Shown in pieces: positions 16,597-24,305 of a stretch of DNA of 64,000 nucleotides. Below the pieces are notes generated by a model. That model had not been told where the DNA came from. It did not search any database and was given only the letters and a program-made list of their open reading frames with translations. The DNA lies in NCBI RefSeq assembly GCF_016862795.1, contig NZ_BONQ01000062.1:1-64000 (forward strand), read 5' to 3'. Made by a program: the position numbers and the translations under genes. Origin of the DNA: Dactylosporangium siamense. Lineage in GTDB: Bacteria > Actinomycetota > Actinomycetes > Mycobacteriales > Micromonosporaceae. Position 1 is the stretch's first letter, and every line of letters begins with the position of its first letter.

Positions 16597-17697
16597 TCAG
16601 TACGAGAACGGCCAGGCTTTCCAGTAGTTGCGGAGCCGGATCCAGATGCCGAACAGCCCGCGTGGCTCGAAGATCAGGAACACGATGATCAACACGCCGT
16701 AGAGGACGGTCTCGAGCTGGTAGGCGTTCGGGGACTCCGCGGGTGAGTTGCTGATGAACGGCAGGAACGACGGGACCTCCCGGATCAGCCGCGGCAGGAG
16801 CGTGATCAGGAAGGCGCCCAGGACGGCGCCGCTGACCGTGCCCGCACCGCCGATGAGGATCATCGCGATGTACTGCACCGACAGCAGCAGGTTGAAGGTC
16901 GTCGGGTCGAAGTAGCCGATCCCGACGTAGAGCAGCGCACCGGCGCAGCCGGCGTAGAACGACGACACCCCGAAGGCGATCGTCTTGTACCTGGCCAGGT
17001 TCACGCCCATCACGCCGGCCGCGATGTCGCGGTCCCGGATGGCGGTGAAGGCCCGGCCCACTCGCGAGCGCGCCAGGTTGCGCGCCGCGAGAGCCGCGAT
17101 GACGAGCAGCACGAGCATCAGCAGGTACAGCTTCTGATCTCTCGTGAGGAAGGCGTCGCCCGTGTTGAGGTCGTAGCCCAGCAGGGTCGGCGCCGGGGGC
17201 TGCCGGCCGATGCCGGGCCCACCGGTCAGCGACGACCACTCGTTGATCACGTGGCCGCCGATGAAGACCAGGCCGAGCGTGACGATCGCCAGGTACAGAC
17301 CGCGCAACCTGGTCGCGAGCGGCGCCACCAGGACACCGGCGAGCGCGGCGACGACTCCGGCGGCGGGCAGCCAGATCAGGATCTCCCTGACCCCGAACCC
17401 GATGGTCCGCGCGTCGGGGTCACCGGCGATGGCCGCCGCCGTGTAGGCGCCGATGGCGAGGAAGAACGCGTGCCCGAGCGACACCTGCCCGGCGTAGCCG
17501 GTGACGATGTTGAGCCCGATCGCGCCGATGGCGGTGACGCAGGCCAGCCCGATGAGCTGCAGCAGCTGGTCCTCGACCAGCCACGGCAGCGCGACGCCGA
17601 CCGCGAGCAGGATGCCGACCGCCACCTTCTTCGAGGTGGTGTCGAGCAGCGCCAGCTCCTGGTTGTAGGAGGTGCGCAGCAGTGGACGGTTTCTCAT
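16597..17697 (-). CDS. livM: ABC transporter permease, LivM family
   Basis: A 366-residue inner-membrane permease with about ten hydrophobic segments and the LivM signature around GLNIVTGYAGQVSLGHAFFL, then RGLYLAIVTLGLVFIGG, VGRAFTAIRDRDIAAGVMGV (the EAA-like loop that contacts the ATPases) and GGAGTVSGAVLGAFLITLLP. The ATG overlaps the livH stop as ATGA, so the two are translationally coupled and probably made in equal amounts. It pairs with LivH to form the translocation channel. Confidence 0.95.
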   Translation of the reverse strand: MRNRPLLRTSYNQELALLDTTSKKVAVGILLAVGVALPWLVEDQLLQLIGLACVTAIGAIGLNIVTGYAGQVSLGHAFFLAIGAYTAAAIAGDPDARTIGFGVREILIWLPAAGVVAALAGVLVAPLATRLRGLYLAIVTLGLVFIGGHVINEWSSLTGGPGIGRQPPAPTLLGYDLNTGDAFLTRDQKLYLLMLVLLVIAALAARNLARSRVGRAFTAIRDRDIAAGVMGVNLARYKTIAFGVSSFYAGCAGALLYVGIGYFDPTTFNLLLSVQYIAMILIGGAGTVSGAVLGAFLITLLPRLIREVPSFLPFISNSPAESPNAYQLETVLYGVLIIVFLIFEPRGLFGIWIRLRNYWKAWPFSY

Positions 17698-18581
17698 ACC
17701 CTTTCGACCTCCCGGGTGCCGAACAGGCCGTAGGGGCGCACGAGCAGGACCAGGAACATCACCACGTAGGGCGTGACGACCGAGATGTTGCCGCCGAGCC
17801 ACGGCAGCGAGCCCTGATACGTGGCGGTGAGCTCCTGCACGGTGCCGACGGCCAGGCCGCCGATGACGGCGCCGGGCAGGGAGTCGAGACCGCCGAGGAT
17901 GATCACCGGCAGCGCCGTCAGCGCGATCAGCCACAGCGACTCGCTGACGCTGCCGCCGACCGCGGCGAACGTGCCGGCGACCGCGGCGAGCGCGCCGGCC
18001 AGGGCCCACGACAGCGCGAACACCGCGCCGACGCTGACGCCCTGGGCGAGTGCCGCCTCCTGGTCGTAGGACGCCGCCCGCATCGCCAGGCCGGTCCTGG
18101 TGTAGCGGAAGAACACGAACAGCAGGGCGATGAGCACTGCGGTGGTGAGGACCATCGCCACGTGCCGCTGCTCGACCTGGACCCCGCCGGGCAGCTTCCA
18201 CACCTTCAGGCCCCACGGGTCGCCGACCTGCCGCACGTCCAGGCCGATGGCGGCGTTGACGACGACCCGGACCGCGATGTCGATGCCGAGCGTGATGATC
18301 GCGACGGTGAAGACCGGCCGGCCGATCATCGGCCGGACCGCGAGCCGCTCGACGCCCAGCGCCAGGCCGCCGGTGAGCACCGCGGCCGCGGCCAGCCCGA
18401 GGAAGAAGCCGAGCGGACCGACCAGGTAGGTCACCAGGACCGCGCCGGCCAGCATGAACGCCGGCTGGGCGAAGGAGATGACCCGGGTGGCCTTGTAGAT
18501 GATCACGAACCCGAGGCCCAGCAGCGCGTAGACGCTGCCCGTGCCGATGCCGCGCAGGACGCTCTCGACGAAGTCCTTCAC
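17694..18581 (-). CDS. livH: ABC transporter permease, LivH family
   Basis: A 295-residue permease. It begins VESVLRGIGTGSVYALLGLG and shows the LivH features GFVIIYKATRVISFAQPAFM, TRTGLAMRAASYDQEAALAQ (cytoplasmic EAA-like loop) and GGLDSLPGAVIGGLAVGTVQ. The start is a GTG that overlaps the TGA of the acyl-CoA ligase gene (GTGA), and its own stop overlaps the livM start (ATGA), so translation is tightly coupled through this part of the operon. It forms a heterodimer with LivM. Confidence 0.95.
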   Translation of the reverse strand: MKDFVESVLRGIGTGSVYALLGLGFVIIYKATRVISFAQPAFMLAGAVLVTYLVGPLGFFLGLAAAAVLTGGLALGVERLAVRPMIGRPVFTVAIITLGIDIAVRVVVNAAIGLDVRQVGDPWGLKVWKLPGGVQVEQRHVAMVLTTAVLIALLFVFFRYTRTGLAMRAASYDQEAALAQGVSVGAVFALSWALAGALAAVAGTFAAVGGSVSESLWLIALTALPVIILGGLDSLPGAVIGGLAVGTVQELTATYQGSLPWLGGNISVVTPYVVMFLVLLVRPYGLFGTREVERV

Positions 18582-20377
18582 ACTTTGCTCCCGTACATGT
18601 CGTCGACGAGCGCCTCGAAGGTGGTCGCGACGGCGCTGCGCCGCACCTTCTGCGTCGCGGTGAGCTCACCGTCTTCGTGGTCGAGCTCCTTGGGCAGCAT
18701 CCGGAAGGTCTTGACCTGCTCGACCGGGTTGTGGCCGGCGTTGACCGCGTCGACGACCCCTTGGACCAGGGCCACGACCTCGGGCTTGCCGGACAGGTCG
18801 CGATACGTGGTGTAGCCGATGCCGCGCCGCTGCGCCCACTCCCCGACGGTGTCGAGCTCGATGCCGATGAGCGCGGTCAGGAACGCGCGCCGGTCGCCGA
18901 TGACGATCGCCTCCTTGACGAACGGCGAGGCCTTCAACGCGTTCTCGATCTCGCTCGGGGCGACGTTCTTGCCACCGGCCGTGATGATGATGTCCTTCGA
19001 GCGATCGGTGATCTTCAGGTGCGTGCCGTCCAGCAGCACCCCGACGTCGCCGGTGCGCAGCCAGCCGTCCGGCGTCATCGCCTCCGCGGTCGCCGCCTGG
19101 TTGCGGAAGTAGCCGGCGAACGTGCCCGGGTGTCGGGTCTGGATCTCCCCGTCGTCGGCGATGCGGATCTCGACCCCGCTGTGCGCCTCGCCGACGGTGC
19201 CGAGCCGCACCCGGCCGGGACGGTTGGCGGTGCTGATCGCGGTGTTCTCGGTCATGCCGTAGACCTCGTACATCGGCACCCCGATGCCCATGAAGAACCG
19301 CAGCACGTCCGGGGCGATCGGGGCGGCGCCGCTGGCCGCGTACCGGACCCGGCGCACCCCGATGCGCTCCTTCAGCGCCCGGTAGCACAGCAGCCAGCCG
19401 ATCGCGTAGCGCAGGCGGCTGCCGGTGGTGTGCCGGCCGCCGTTGGCCTCCAGGGTGGCGCCGATCCGGTCCGCGACGCGCAGCCACAGCCGCGCGTTGG
19501 AGCGTTTGATCAGCGACGCCCCGGCCAGCCGGATCGTGACGCCGGCCATCATCTTCTCCCAGATGCGGGGCACCCCGAACAGGATCGTCGGCTGCACCTC
19601 GCGCAGGTCGGCCTGCACCGTCGCGATCGACTCCCCGAAGTGGACGGTGACGCCGGCGGCCGCGTTGAACCAGACGGTGAAGACCCGCTCCGCGACGTGG
19701 CACAGCGGCAGGTACGACAGGGTCAGGTCGCGCGGTCCCGGCGGCGGGTCGGAGAAGCCGCCGCCCTCGATCAGGACCCGGATCGCGAAGTCCACGTTGT
19801 CGACGGTGAGCATCGCGCCCTTGGGCCGTCCCGTGGTGCCGGACGTGTAGATGAGCGTCGCGACGTCGTCGCCGCTCGACCGCAGTTCGATCGCTTCCGC
19901 GTCCTCGTGGGACGCGAGCAGGTCGCTCCACGAGATCAGCTTCGGGTGCTGGTACCGGCCGCGGATGCCCCTGGGCTCCAGGTAGACGATCCACTCCAGG
20001 TCCGGGCAGTCGTCCAGGACGGCCAGGGCCTTGTCGACCTGTTCCTGATCCTCGGCGAAGAGGATCCGCGCGCCGGAGTCGGCGAGCATGTGACGCACTT
20101 CATCGGGTGGGTTGGTCGGGTACAGCCCGACGGTCGCCGCCCGCACCGCGACGGTCGCCACGTCGACGAAGAGCCACTCGGAGCGGTTCTCCGACTGGAT
20201 CGCGACGCGGTCGCCGGGCTGGACACCGAGCGACCGCAGCGCCCGGGCGACCGTCTCCGCGGTGCGCCAGTAGTCCCGCCAGGTGATCTCGCGCCAGATG
20301 CCGCGGTGCTTCTCCCGCATCGCGACCGCGTCCGGTGTCCGCTCGGCGTGTTGTCTGACCAGGTCGGCGATCGTCAT
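18578..20377 (-). CDS. AMP-dependent acyl-CoA ligase (long-chain FadD-like)
   Basis: A 599-residue adenylate-forming enzyme. The P-loop-like motif YTSGTTGRPKGAML lies near residue 179, the A5 motif YGMTENTAIS near 373, the A7 block WLRTGDVGVL near 443 and the A8-A10 region DRSKDIIITAGGKNVAPSEI near 458, which includes a Gly-Lys pair and an upstream hinge. The length fits the bacterial long-chain/FAA1-like group. It activates a carboxylic acid with ATP and CoA. It is embedded in the liv-type transporter operon with a 4-nt overlap on both sides, so the transporter probably imports the acid that this enzyme activates. Substrate chain length is not predictable. Confidence 0.93.
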   Translation of the reverse strand: MTIADLVRQHAERTPDAVAMREKHRGIWREITWRDYWRTAETVARALRSLGVQPGDRVAIQSENRSEWLFVDVATVAVRAATVGLYPTNPPDEVRHMLADSGARILFAEDQEQVDKALAVLDDCPDLEWIVYLEPRGIRGRYQHPKLISWSDLLASHEDAEAIELRSSGDDVATLIYTSGTTGRPKGAMLTVDNVDFAIRVLIEGGGFSDPPPGPRDLTLSYLPLCHVAERVFTVWFNAAAGVTVHFGESIATVQADLREVQPTILFGVPRIWEKMMAGVTIRLAGASLIKRSNARLWLRVADRIGATLEANGGRHTTGSRLRYAIGWLLCYRALKERIGVRRVRYAASGAAPIAPDVLRFFMGIGVPMYEVYGMTENTAISTANRPGRVRLGTVGEAHSGVEIRIADDGEIQTRHPGTFAGYFRNQAATAEAMTPDGWLRTGDVGVLLDGTHLKITDRSKDIIITAGGKNVAPSEIENALKASPFVKEAIVIGDRRAFLTALIGIELDTVGEWAQRRGIGYTTYRDLSGKPEVVALVQGVVDAVNAGHNPVEQVKTFRMLPKELDHEDGELTATQKVRRSAVATTFEALVDDMYGSKV

Positions 20378-21138
20378 GCCGCCTCCACCTCCCCCAGGTA
20401 GGCGCGCAGGACGTCCGGGTTGTGCTGCACCTCGGCCGGGGTGCCGGTGGCGACCGGCACCCCGAAGTCAACGACCATGACCCGGTCGGCGAGGTCCATC
20501 ACGAGGCCCATGTCGTGTTCGACGAGGATCATCGGGATGCCGAGCTCCTCGCGGACGTCGAGGATGAAGCGGGCCATGTCCTCGGTCTCCTCCAGGTTCA
20601 TCCCGGCGACCGGCTCGTCCAGCAGCAGCAGCTTCGGCTCCATGGCGAGGGCGCGGCCGAGCTCGACGCGCTTCTGCACGCCGTAGGGCAGCAGCCCCAC
20701 CGGGAGCCGGCGCCACTGCGCGAGCTCCAGGAAGTCGACGATGTCCTCGACCACGGCCCGGTTGGCGATCTCCTCGCGCCGGGCGCGGCCGAGCCACGCG
20801 ATGGCCGCCAGGGTGCCGTAGCGGATGTGGTGGTGCCGGCCGAGCATGAGGTTCTCCAGCACGGTCAGGTGCTGGAACAGCTCGACGTTCTGGAAGGTGC
20901 GGGCCACGCCCAGCTTGGCGACCTTGTCCGGGCGCAGGCCGGTGAGGTCGGTGCCGTCGAGGGTCACCCTGCCGTGCTGTGGCCGGTACACACCGGAGAT
21001 CACATTGAAGATCGACGTCTTCCCGGCCCCGTTCGGGCCGATGACGGCGAACAACTCGTCCTTGGCGACGGTGAACGAAACACCGTCGATGGCTTTGACG
21101 CCGGCGAAGCTGAGCCGGACGTCTTCGAAACGCAGCAC
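20374..21138 (-). CDS. livG: ABC transporter ATP-binding protein, LivG family
   Basis: A 254-residue ATPase. Walker A is GPNGAGKTSIFN (near 35), the Q-loop region GVARTFQNVELFQHLTVLEN, the LivG-type insertion RHHHIRYGTLAAIAWLGRAR and the Walker B LLLLDEPVAGMN. The signature region reads LPYGVQKRVELGRALA, slightly off the canonical LSGGQ. The stop overlaps the acyl-CoA ligase start by four bases. The gap to livF (87 nt) is filled by short tandem repeats, which may set relative expression. Confidence 0.95.
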   Translation of the reverse strand: MLRFEDVRLSFAGVKAIDGVSFTVAKDELFAVIGPNGAGKTSIFNVISGVYRPQHGRVTLDGTDLTGLRPDKVAKLGVARTFQNVELFQHLTVLENLMLGRHHHIRYGTLAAIAWLGRARREEIANRAVVEDIVDFLELAQWRRLPVGLLPYGVQKRVELGRALAMEPKLLLLDEPVAGMNLEETEDMARFILDVREELGIPMILVEHDMGLVMDLADRVMVVDFGVPVATGTPAEVQHNPDVLRAYLGEVEAA

Positions 21139-21164
21139 GGCGACTCCCTCTGTGTTTCCGACAG

Positions 21165-21234
21165 CGCTACGACGTTCTGGCGGCGCTACGACGTTGCTCG
21201 TAGCGCTACGACGTTGCTCGCAGCGCTACGACAG
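21165..21234. repeat. 20-bp tandem repeats between livF and livG
   Basis: CGCTACGACGTTGCTCGNAG occurs twice exactly (21184-21203, 21204-21223), preceded by a 19-bp variant at 21165 and followed by a partial copy that supplies the last codons and stop of livF. The junction of units forms the perfect palindrome TCGTAGCGCTACGA (21198-21211). They could act as an intercistronic mRNA structure or a protein-binding array. Confidence 0.85.
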
Positions 21235-21999
21235 CCAGCGCTTGCGGCGCTTGTAGTGCTTGACGTCGCGGAAGGACCGCTCGGCCCGCCCGAGGTAGAA
21301 CTCGCGGATGTCGTCGTCGGCGAGCAGTTCGGCGGCGGGTTTGTCGAGCACGACCTTGCCCGTCTCCAGCACGTATCCGTGCTCGGCGATGGACAGCGCC
21401 ATGGTCGCGTTCTGCTCGACCAGCAGCACGCCGGTGCCGGCCCGGTTGATCTGCACGATCAGGTCGCGGACCTGCTCGACCAGGCGCGGCGCGAGGCCGA
21501 GGCTGGGCTCGTCGAGCAGCAGGTACGCCGGGTCGGACATGAGCGCCCGCCCCATCGCCAACATCTGCTGCTCGCCGCCGGAGAGGTAACCGGCCACGCT
21601 GCCGCGCCGCTGGGCGAGGACGGGGAAGAGCCCGTACATGCGCTCGAGCGCCTCCGCCCGCCCCTTCGGGCGGGTGTGGGCGCCGAGCCGCAGGTTCTCC
21701 TCGACGGTCAGCTCGGCGAACGTCCTGCGCCCCTCCATCACCTGCGTCACGCCGCGGCGGACCACCGCGGCCGGGCGCAGCCGGTGGATCGGCTTCTCGT
21801 CGAGCGTGACGGCGCCCTTGGTGATGGCCCCGTCGTGGACGCCGAGTAGGCCCGACAGGGCTCGCAGCAGCGTGGTCTTGCCCGCACCGTTCGCGCCGAG
21901 CAGCGCGACGATCCGTCCTGGTGGCACCTGCAGGCTGACGCCGCGAAGCACCAGCATCACGTCGTCGTAGACGACCTCGAGGTTCTGGACACGCAACAT
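21226..21999 (-). CDS. livF: ABC transporter ATP-binding protein, LivF family
   Basis: A 257-residue ATPase and the first gene of the operon. Walker A is GANGAGKTTLLRALSG (near 35), the LivF-type Q-loop segment is RGVTQVMEGRRTFAELTVEE, the signature LSGGEQQMLAMGRAL and the Walker B LLLDEPSLGLAP. GGAGGAG 8 nt before the ATG gives a strong start. The C-terminus runs past the usual end (GRAERSFRDVKHYKRRKRWLS), a basic tail seen in LivF proteins of some actinobacteria. The operon promoter should lie in 22000-22200. Confidence 0.95.
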   Translation of the reverse strand: MLRVQNLEVVYDDVMLVLRGVSLQVPPGRIVALLGANGAGKTTLLRALSGLLGVHDGAITKGAVTLDEKPIHRLRPAAVVRRGVTQVMEGRRTFAELTVEENLRLGAHTRPKGRAEALERMYGLFPVLAQRRGSVAGYLSGGEQQMLAMGRALMSDPAYLLLDEPSLGLAPRLVEQVRDLIVQINRAGTGVLLVEQNATMALSIAEHGYVLETGKVVLDKPAAELLADDDIREFYLGRAERSFRDVKHYKRRKRWLS

Positions 22000-22254
22000 C
22001 GGTGACGCTCCTCCGGGGGTGTTCGGAGTGGGCGAACTATGTGCATCGACGGTGAATAAAGTTACGTGTATTTAACCGGGTATCAGAGCAGAATCAAGCC
22101 CCAATTGTGTGTCCGTCAACACCATCTTCCGTGTTGCATCACCGTCCGATGTGGACCGACAACTCGCCGTGATACGGACTTATGGGGTAATAGATATAGA
22201 ACAACGCGCGTGGGTTTCGCTTCTTTGTTGATCACGTTAAGTTAGGTCCTGGCC
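22000..22254. other. Divergent promoter region between livF and the riboswitch
   Basis: About 255 bp, noticeably less GC-rich than the surroundings (for example the stretch around 22190-22245). No coding region is seen. It must carry the promoter for the liv operon (minus) and for the riboswitch-led gene (plus). I could not assign -35/-10 boxes with confidence. Confidence 0.6.
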
Positions 22255-22425
22255 TGCTCGGCAGTCCGTCGCCCAGCCCGGGTGGCGCCGGGCAAGCGCC
22301 GCCGAATCGAGCGCCGTCCGGCGCTGTGCGAGCCGGGGACCCAGGTCCCTCGGGGTGAATCCGCGAAGCAGCGGTAGGGCGCACTCTTCCCGCCCGAACC
22401 CGTCAGCTAACCCGGTAGGCGGTCG
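22255..22425 (+). ncRNA. c-di-AMP riboswitch (ydaO-yuaA type)
   Basis: The conserved core is clear: GAGCCGGGGACCCAGG (22330-22345), GGGGTGAATCC (22352-22362), GGTAGGGC near 22372, and the 3' block CGCCCGAACCCGTCAGCTAA followed by CCCGGTAGGCGG, ending at about 22422. This order and spacing match the actinobacterial ydaO class. It stands directly before an NlpC/P60 wall hydrolase gene, the class's most frequent target in actinobacteria. In that class, ligand binding usually lowers expression. The exact 5' boundary is approximate. Confidence 0.93.
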
Positions 22426-22443
22426 GTGAAGAAGGGTCATCCC

Positions 22444-23430
22444 TTGTCCGCTGGACACCGCGCCAGACGATCCCTGCTGCGCACCCTGATCATCGGGGCC
22501 GTGTCGCTGGCCGTCGTGGCACCCACCAGTGTCGCCAAGGCCGAACCCACCCTCGCCGAGATCGAAGCCCAGCTCGAGAAGGCGGGCAACGATCTCGAAG
22601 ACCTGGTCGAGGCCTTCAACAAGATCAATGAGGAGCTGGCCGCCACCCAGGCGTCCGCCGCGACCCTCCAGACCAAGCTCCAGCCCCTCGCGGACAGCAT
22701 GGCCGCGGCCAACGCCAACGTCGACGTCATCGCCATCGCCGCCTTCAAGGGCTCCGGTCCGCTGCAGAGCCTCAACGTCGTGCTCAACGCACAGTCGTCG
22801 GACACGCTGATCGACCAGCTCACCACGCTGCAGCAGATCGGCAAGCACCAGCAGCACGAGATCGCCGACTACACGGCGGCCAAGACCAAGCTGGACGACG
22901 AGAAGAAGAAGATCGACGAGACGCTCGCCGCGGAGAACGCGCAGAAGGCGGAGCTCGAGACCAAGAAGAAGAAGATCGAGGGCGACGTCAAGAAGCTCGA
23001 AACCCTCCGCCGCCAGGCCACCGCGGCCGGCAGCACCGGTTCCACCGGCGTCAAGGTCACGCTCGGCGCCGAGTGCACCAGCCCGGCCAACGCGGCCGTC
23101 GCGTTCGCCTGTGCCCAGCTCGGCGAGCCCTACAAGTGGGGCGCCGCCGGACCGAACAGCTGGGACTGCTCGGGCCTGACCATGGGCGCGTGGAAGGCGG
23201 CCGGCATCACGCTGCCGCACAACGCCGCCCAGCAGTGGAGCAAGACCACGCACGTCTCACGGTCCGCGCTCTCCCCCGGCGACCTGGCCTTCTTCCGCGG
23301 CCTGGGGCACGTCGGCATCTACATCGGCAACGGCAAGATGATCCATGCCCCGACCACGGGGCGGAACGTCGAGGTCCAGTCGGTGGACGGCCGCAGCGAC
23401 ACGTACGGATACGGCCGACCACACAAGTAA
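22444..23430 (+). CDS. NlpC/P60 peptidoglycan endopeptidase (RipC-like)
   Basis: A secreted D,L-endopeptidase that cleaves wall stem peptides. I chose the TTG start because GAAGGG lies 8 nt upstream. GTG at 22426 would put the start inside the 3' edge of the riboswitch and add six residues. From this start: signal peptide to about residue 30 (LLRTLIIGAVSLAVVAPTS), long Lys/Glu-rich coiled coil near 35-215, then the NlpC/P60 domain. Catalytic Cys242 lies in WDCSGL, with His289 (GHVGIYIG) and His301 (IHAP). The coiled coil commonly holds such enzymes inactive until FtsEX-type activation. Expression is very likely tuned by the upstream c-di-AMP riboswitch, linking wall remodelling to that messenger. 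Confidence 0.95.
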   Translation: MSAGHRARRSLLRTLIIGAVSLAVVAPTSVAKAEPTLAEIEAQLEKAGNDLEDLVEAFNKINEELAATQASAATLQTKLQPLADSMAAANANVDVIAIAAFKGSGPLQSLNVVLNAQSSDTLIDQLTTLQQIGKHQQHEIADYTAAKTKLDDEKKKIDETLAAENAQKAELETKKKKIEGDVKKLETLRRQATAAGSTGSTGVKVTLGAECTSPANAAVAFACAQLGEPYKWGAAGPNSWDCSGLTMGAWKAAGITLPHNAAQQWSKTTHVSRSALSPGDLAFFRGLGHVGIYIGNGKMIHAPTTGRNVEVQSVDGRSDTYGYGRPHK

Positions 23431-23449
23431 CCCCTGGTGAACCACGCAG

Positions 23450-23483
23450 AGAGGCCATGCCCGCAAGATGGGGCATGGCCTCT
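23450..23483 (+). terminator. Hairpin terminator overlapping the next gene's start
   Basis: A perfect 13-bp stem (AGAGGCCATGCCC / GGGCATGGCCTCT) with an 8-nt loop, 20 nt after the NlpC/P60 stop. The second arm contains the ATG at 23475 used for the methyltransferase, so the structure could both stop transcription and hide that start codon. Confidence 0.8.
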
Positions 23484-24221
23484 TGGGATCCCGGGCAGTA
23501 CGCCCGCTTCGCCGACGAACGCGCCCGCCCCTTCCACGAGCTGGTGGGGCGCATCCCGACCACGGCCCCGGTCGCGGTCGTCGACCTCGGCTGCGGCCCC
23601 GGCACCCTGACCGCGACCCTCGCCACCCGCTACCCGGACGCGGCGGTGCTCGGCATCGACTCGTCCCCGCAGATGCTCGCCGCGGCGGCGCCCCTGGCCA
23701 CGCCGCAGCTGTCCTTCCAGCTCGGCGACATCGCCGGGTGGCGCCCGCAGCGCGGCTCGGTGGACGTCATCGTCGCCAACGCCTCCCTGCAGTGGGTCCC
23801 CGACCACGCGGCGCTGCTGCCGGTCCTCGCCGCGGGCCTCGACGACGGCGGCACCCTCGCGTTCCAGGTCCCGACCGGCGGCCCGATCCTCGACGCCGAC
23901 ATCCTGGACCCCGGCGTCCCCGGCCCGCGCGGCGCGACGCCGGTGCGGGAACCCGCCTGGTATGTCCGGACCCTCGCGGCGCTCGGCCTGACCGTGGACG
24001 CGTGGGAGACGACCTACTTCCACGTCCTGCCGGGCGATGACCCGGTCCTGGAGTGGTTCAGCGGCACCGGGCTGCGCCCGTACCTCGACGCGCTGTCCGG
24101 CGCCGAGCTCGACGACTTCCGCGCCCGCGTCGCCGCGCGGCTGCGGGACCGGTACCCCCGGGAGCCGTTCGGCACGATCCTGCCGTTTCCGCGGCTGTTC
24201 GTGGTGGCGCACCGGCCCTGA
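23475..24221 (+). CDS. Trans-aconitate-type class I methyltransferase
   Basis: A 248-residue SAM-dependent methyltransferase resembling Tam (trans-aconitate 2-methyltransferase). It begins ASWDPGQYARFADERARPFH, the typical Tam opening, then the SAM-binding motif I VVDLGCGPGTLTATLA (near 36), the acidic residue in LGIDSSPQML and VDVIVANASLQWVPDH (motif IV). The family N-terminus guides the start; an in-frame ATG at 23457 is possible. Both lie in a terminator-like hairpin and neither has a good ribosome site, so expression may need a separate promoter or be low. The actual acceptor is uncertain. Confidence 0.88.
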   Translation: MASWDPGQYARFADERARPFHELVGRIPTTAPVAVVDLGCGPGTLTATLATRYPDAAVLGIDSSPQMLAAAAPLATPQLSFQLGDIAGWRPQRGSVDVIVANASLQWVPDHAALLPVLAAGLDDGGTLAFQVPTGGPILDADILDPGVPGPRGATPVREPAWYVRTLAALGLTVDAWETTYFHVLPGDDPVLEWFSGTGLRPYLDALSGAELDDFRARVAARLRDRYPREPFGTILPFPRLFVVAHRP

Positions 24222-24254
24222 GGCCGCACCGCCCGGTTGACGGTCTGACACGGG

Positions 24255-24286
24255 GCAGCCCCCGACCGGGAACGGTCAGGGGCTGC
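24255..24286. terminator. Bidirectional terminator hairpin
   Basis: GCAGCCCCCGACC pairs with GGTCAGGGGCTGC around a 6-nt loop (one mismatch). It sits between the convergent methyltransferase and sigma factor genes and can serve both. Confidence 0.8.
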
Positions 24287-24305
24287 GGTTGTCGGTTGCG
24301 GTCGG

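Noticed and set aside
23073-23474. Extended N-terminus for the methyltransferase overlapping the NlpC/P60 gene
   Set aside because: The extension is antisense-like, Arg-rich and out of frame with the conserved peptidase, while the Tam-type opening begins at 23475.
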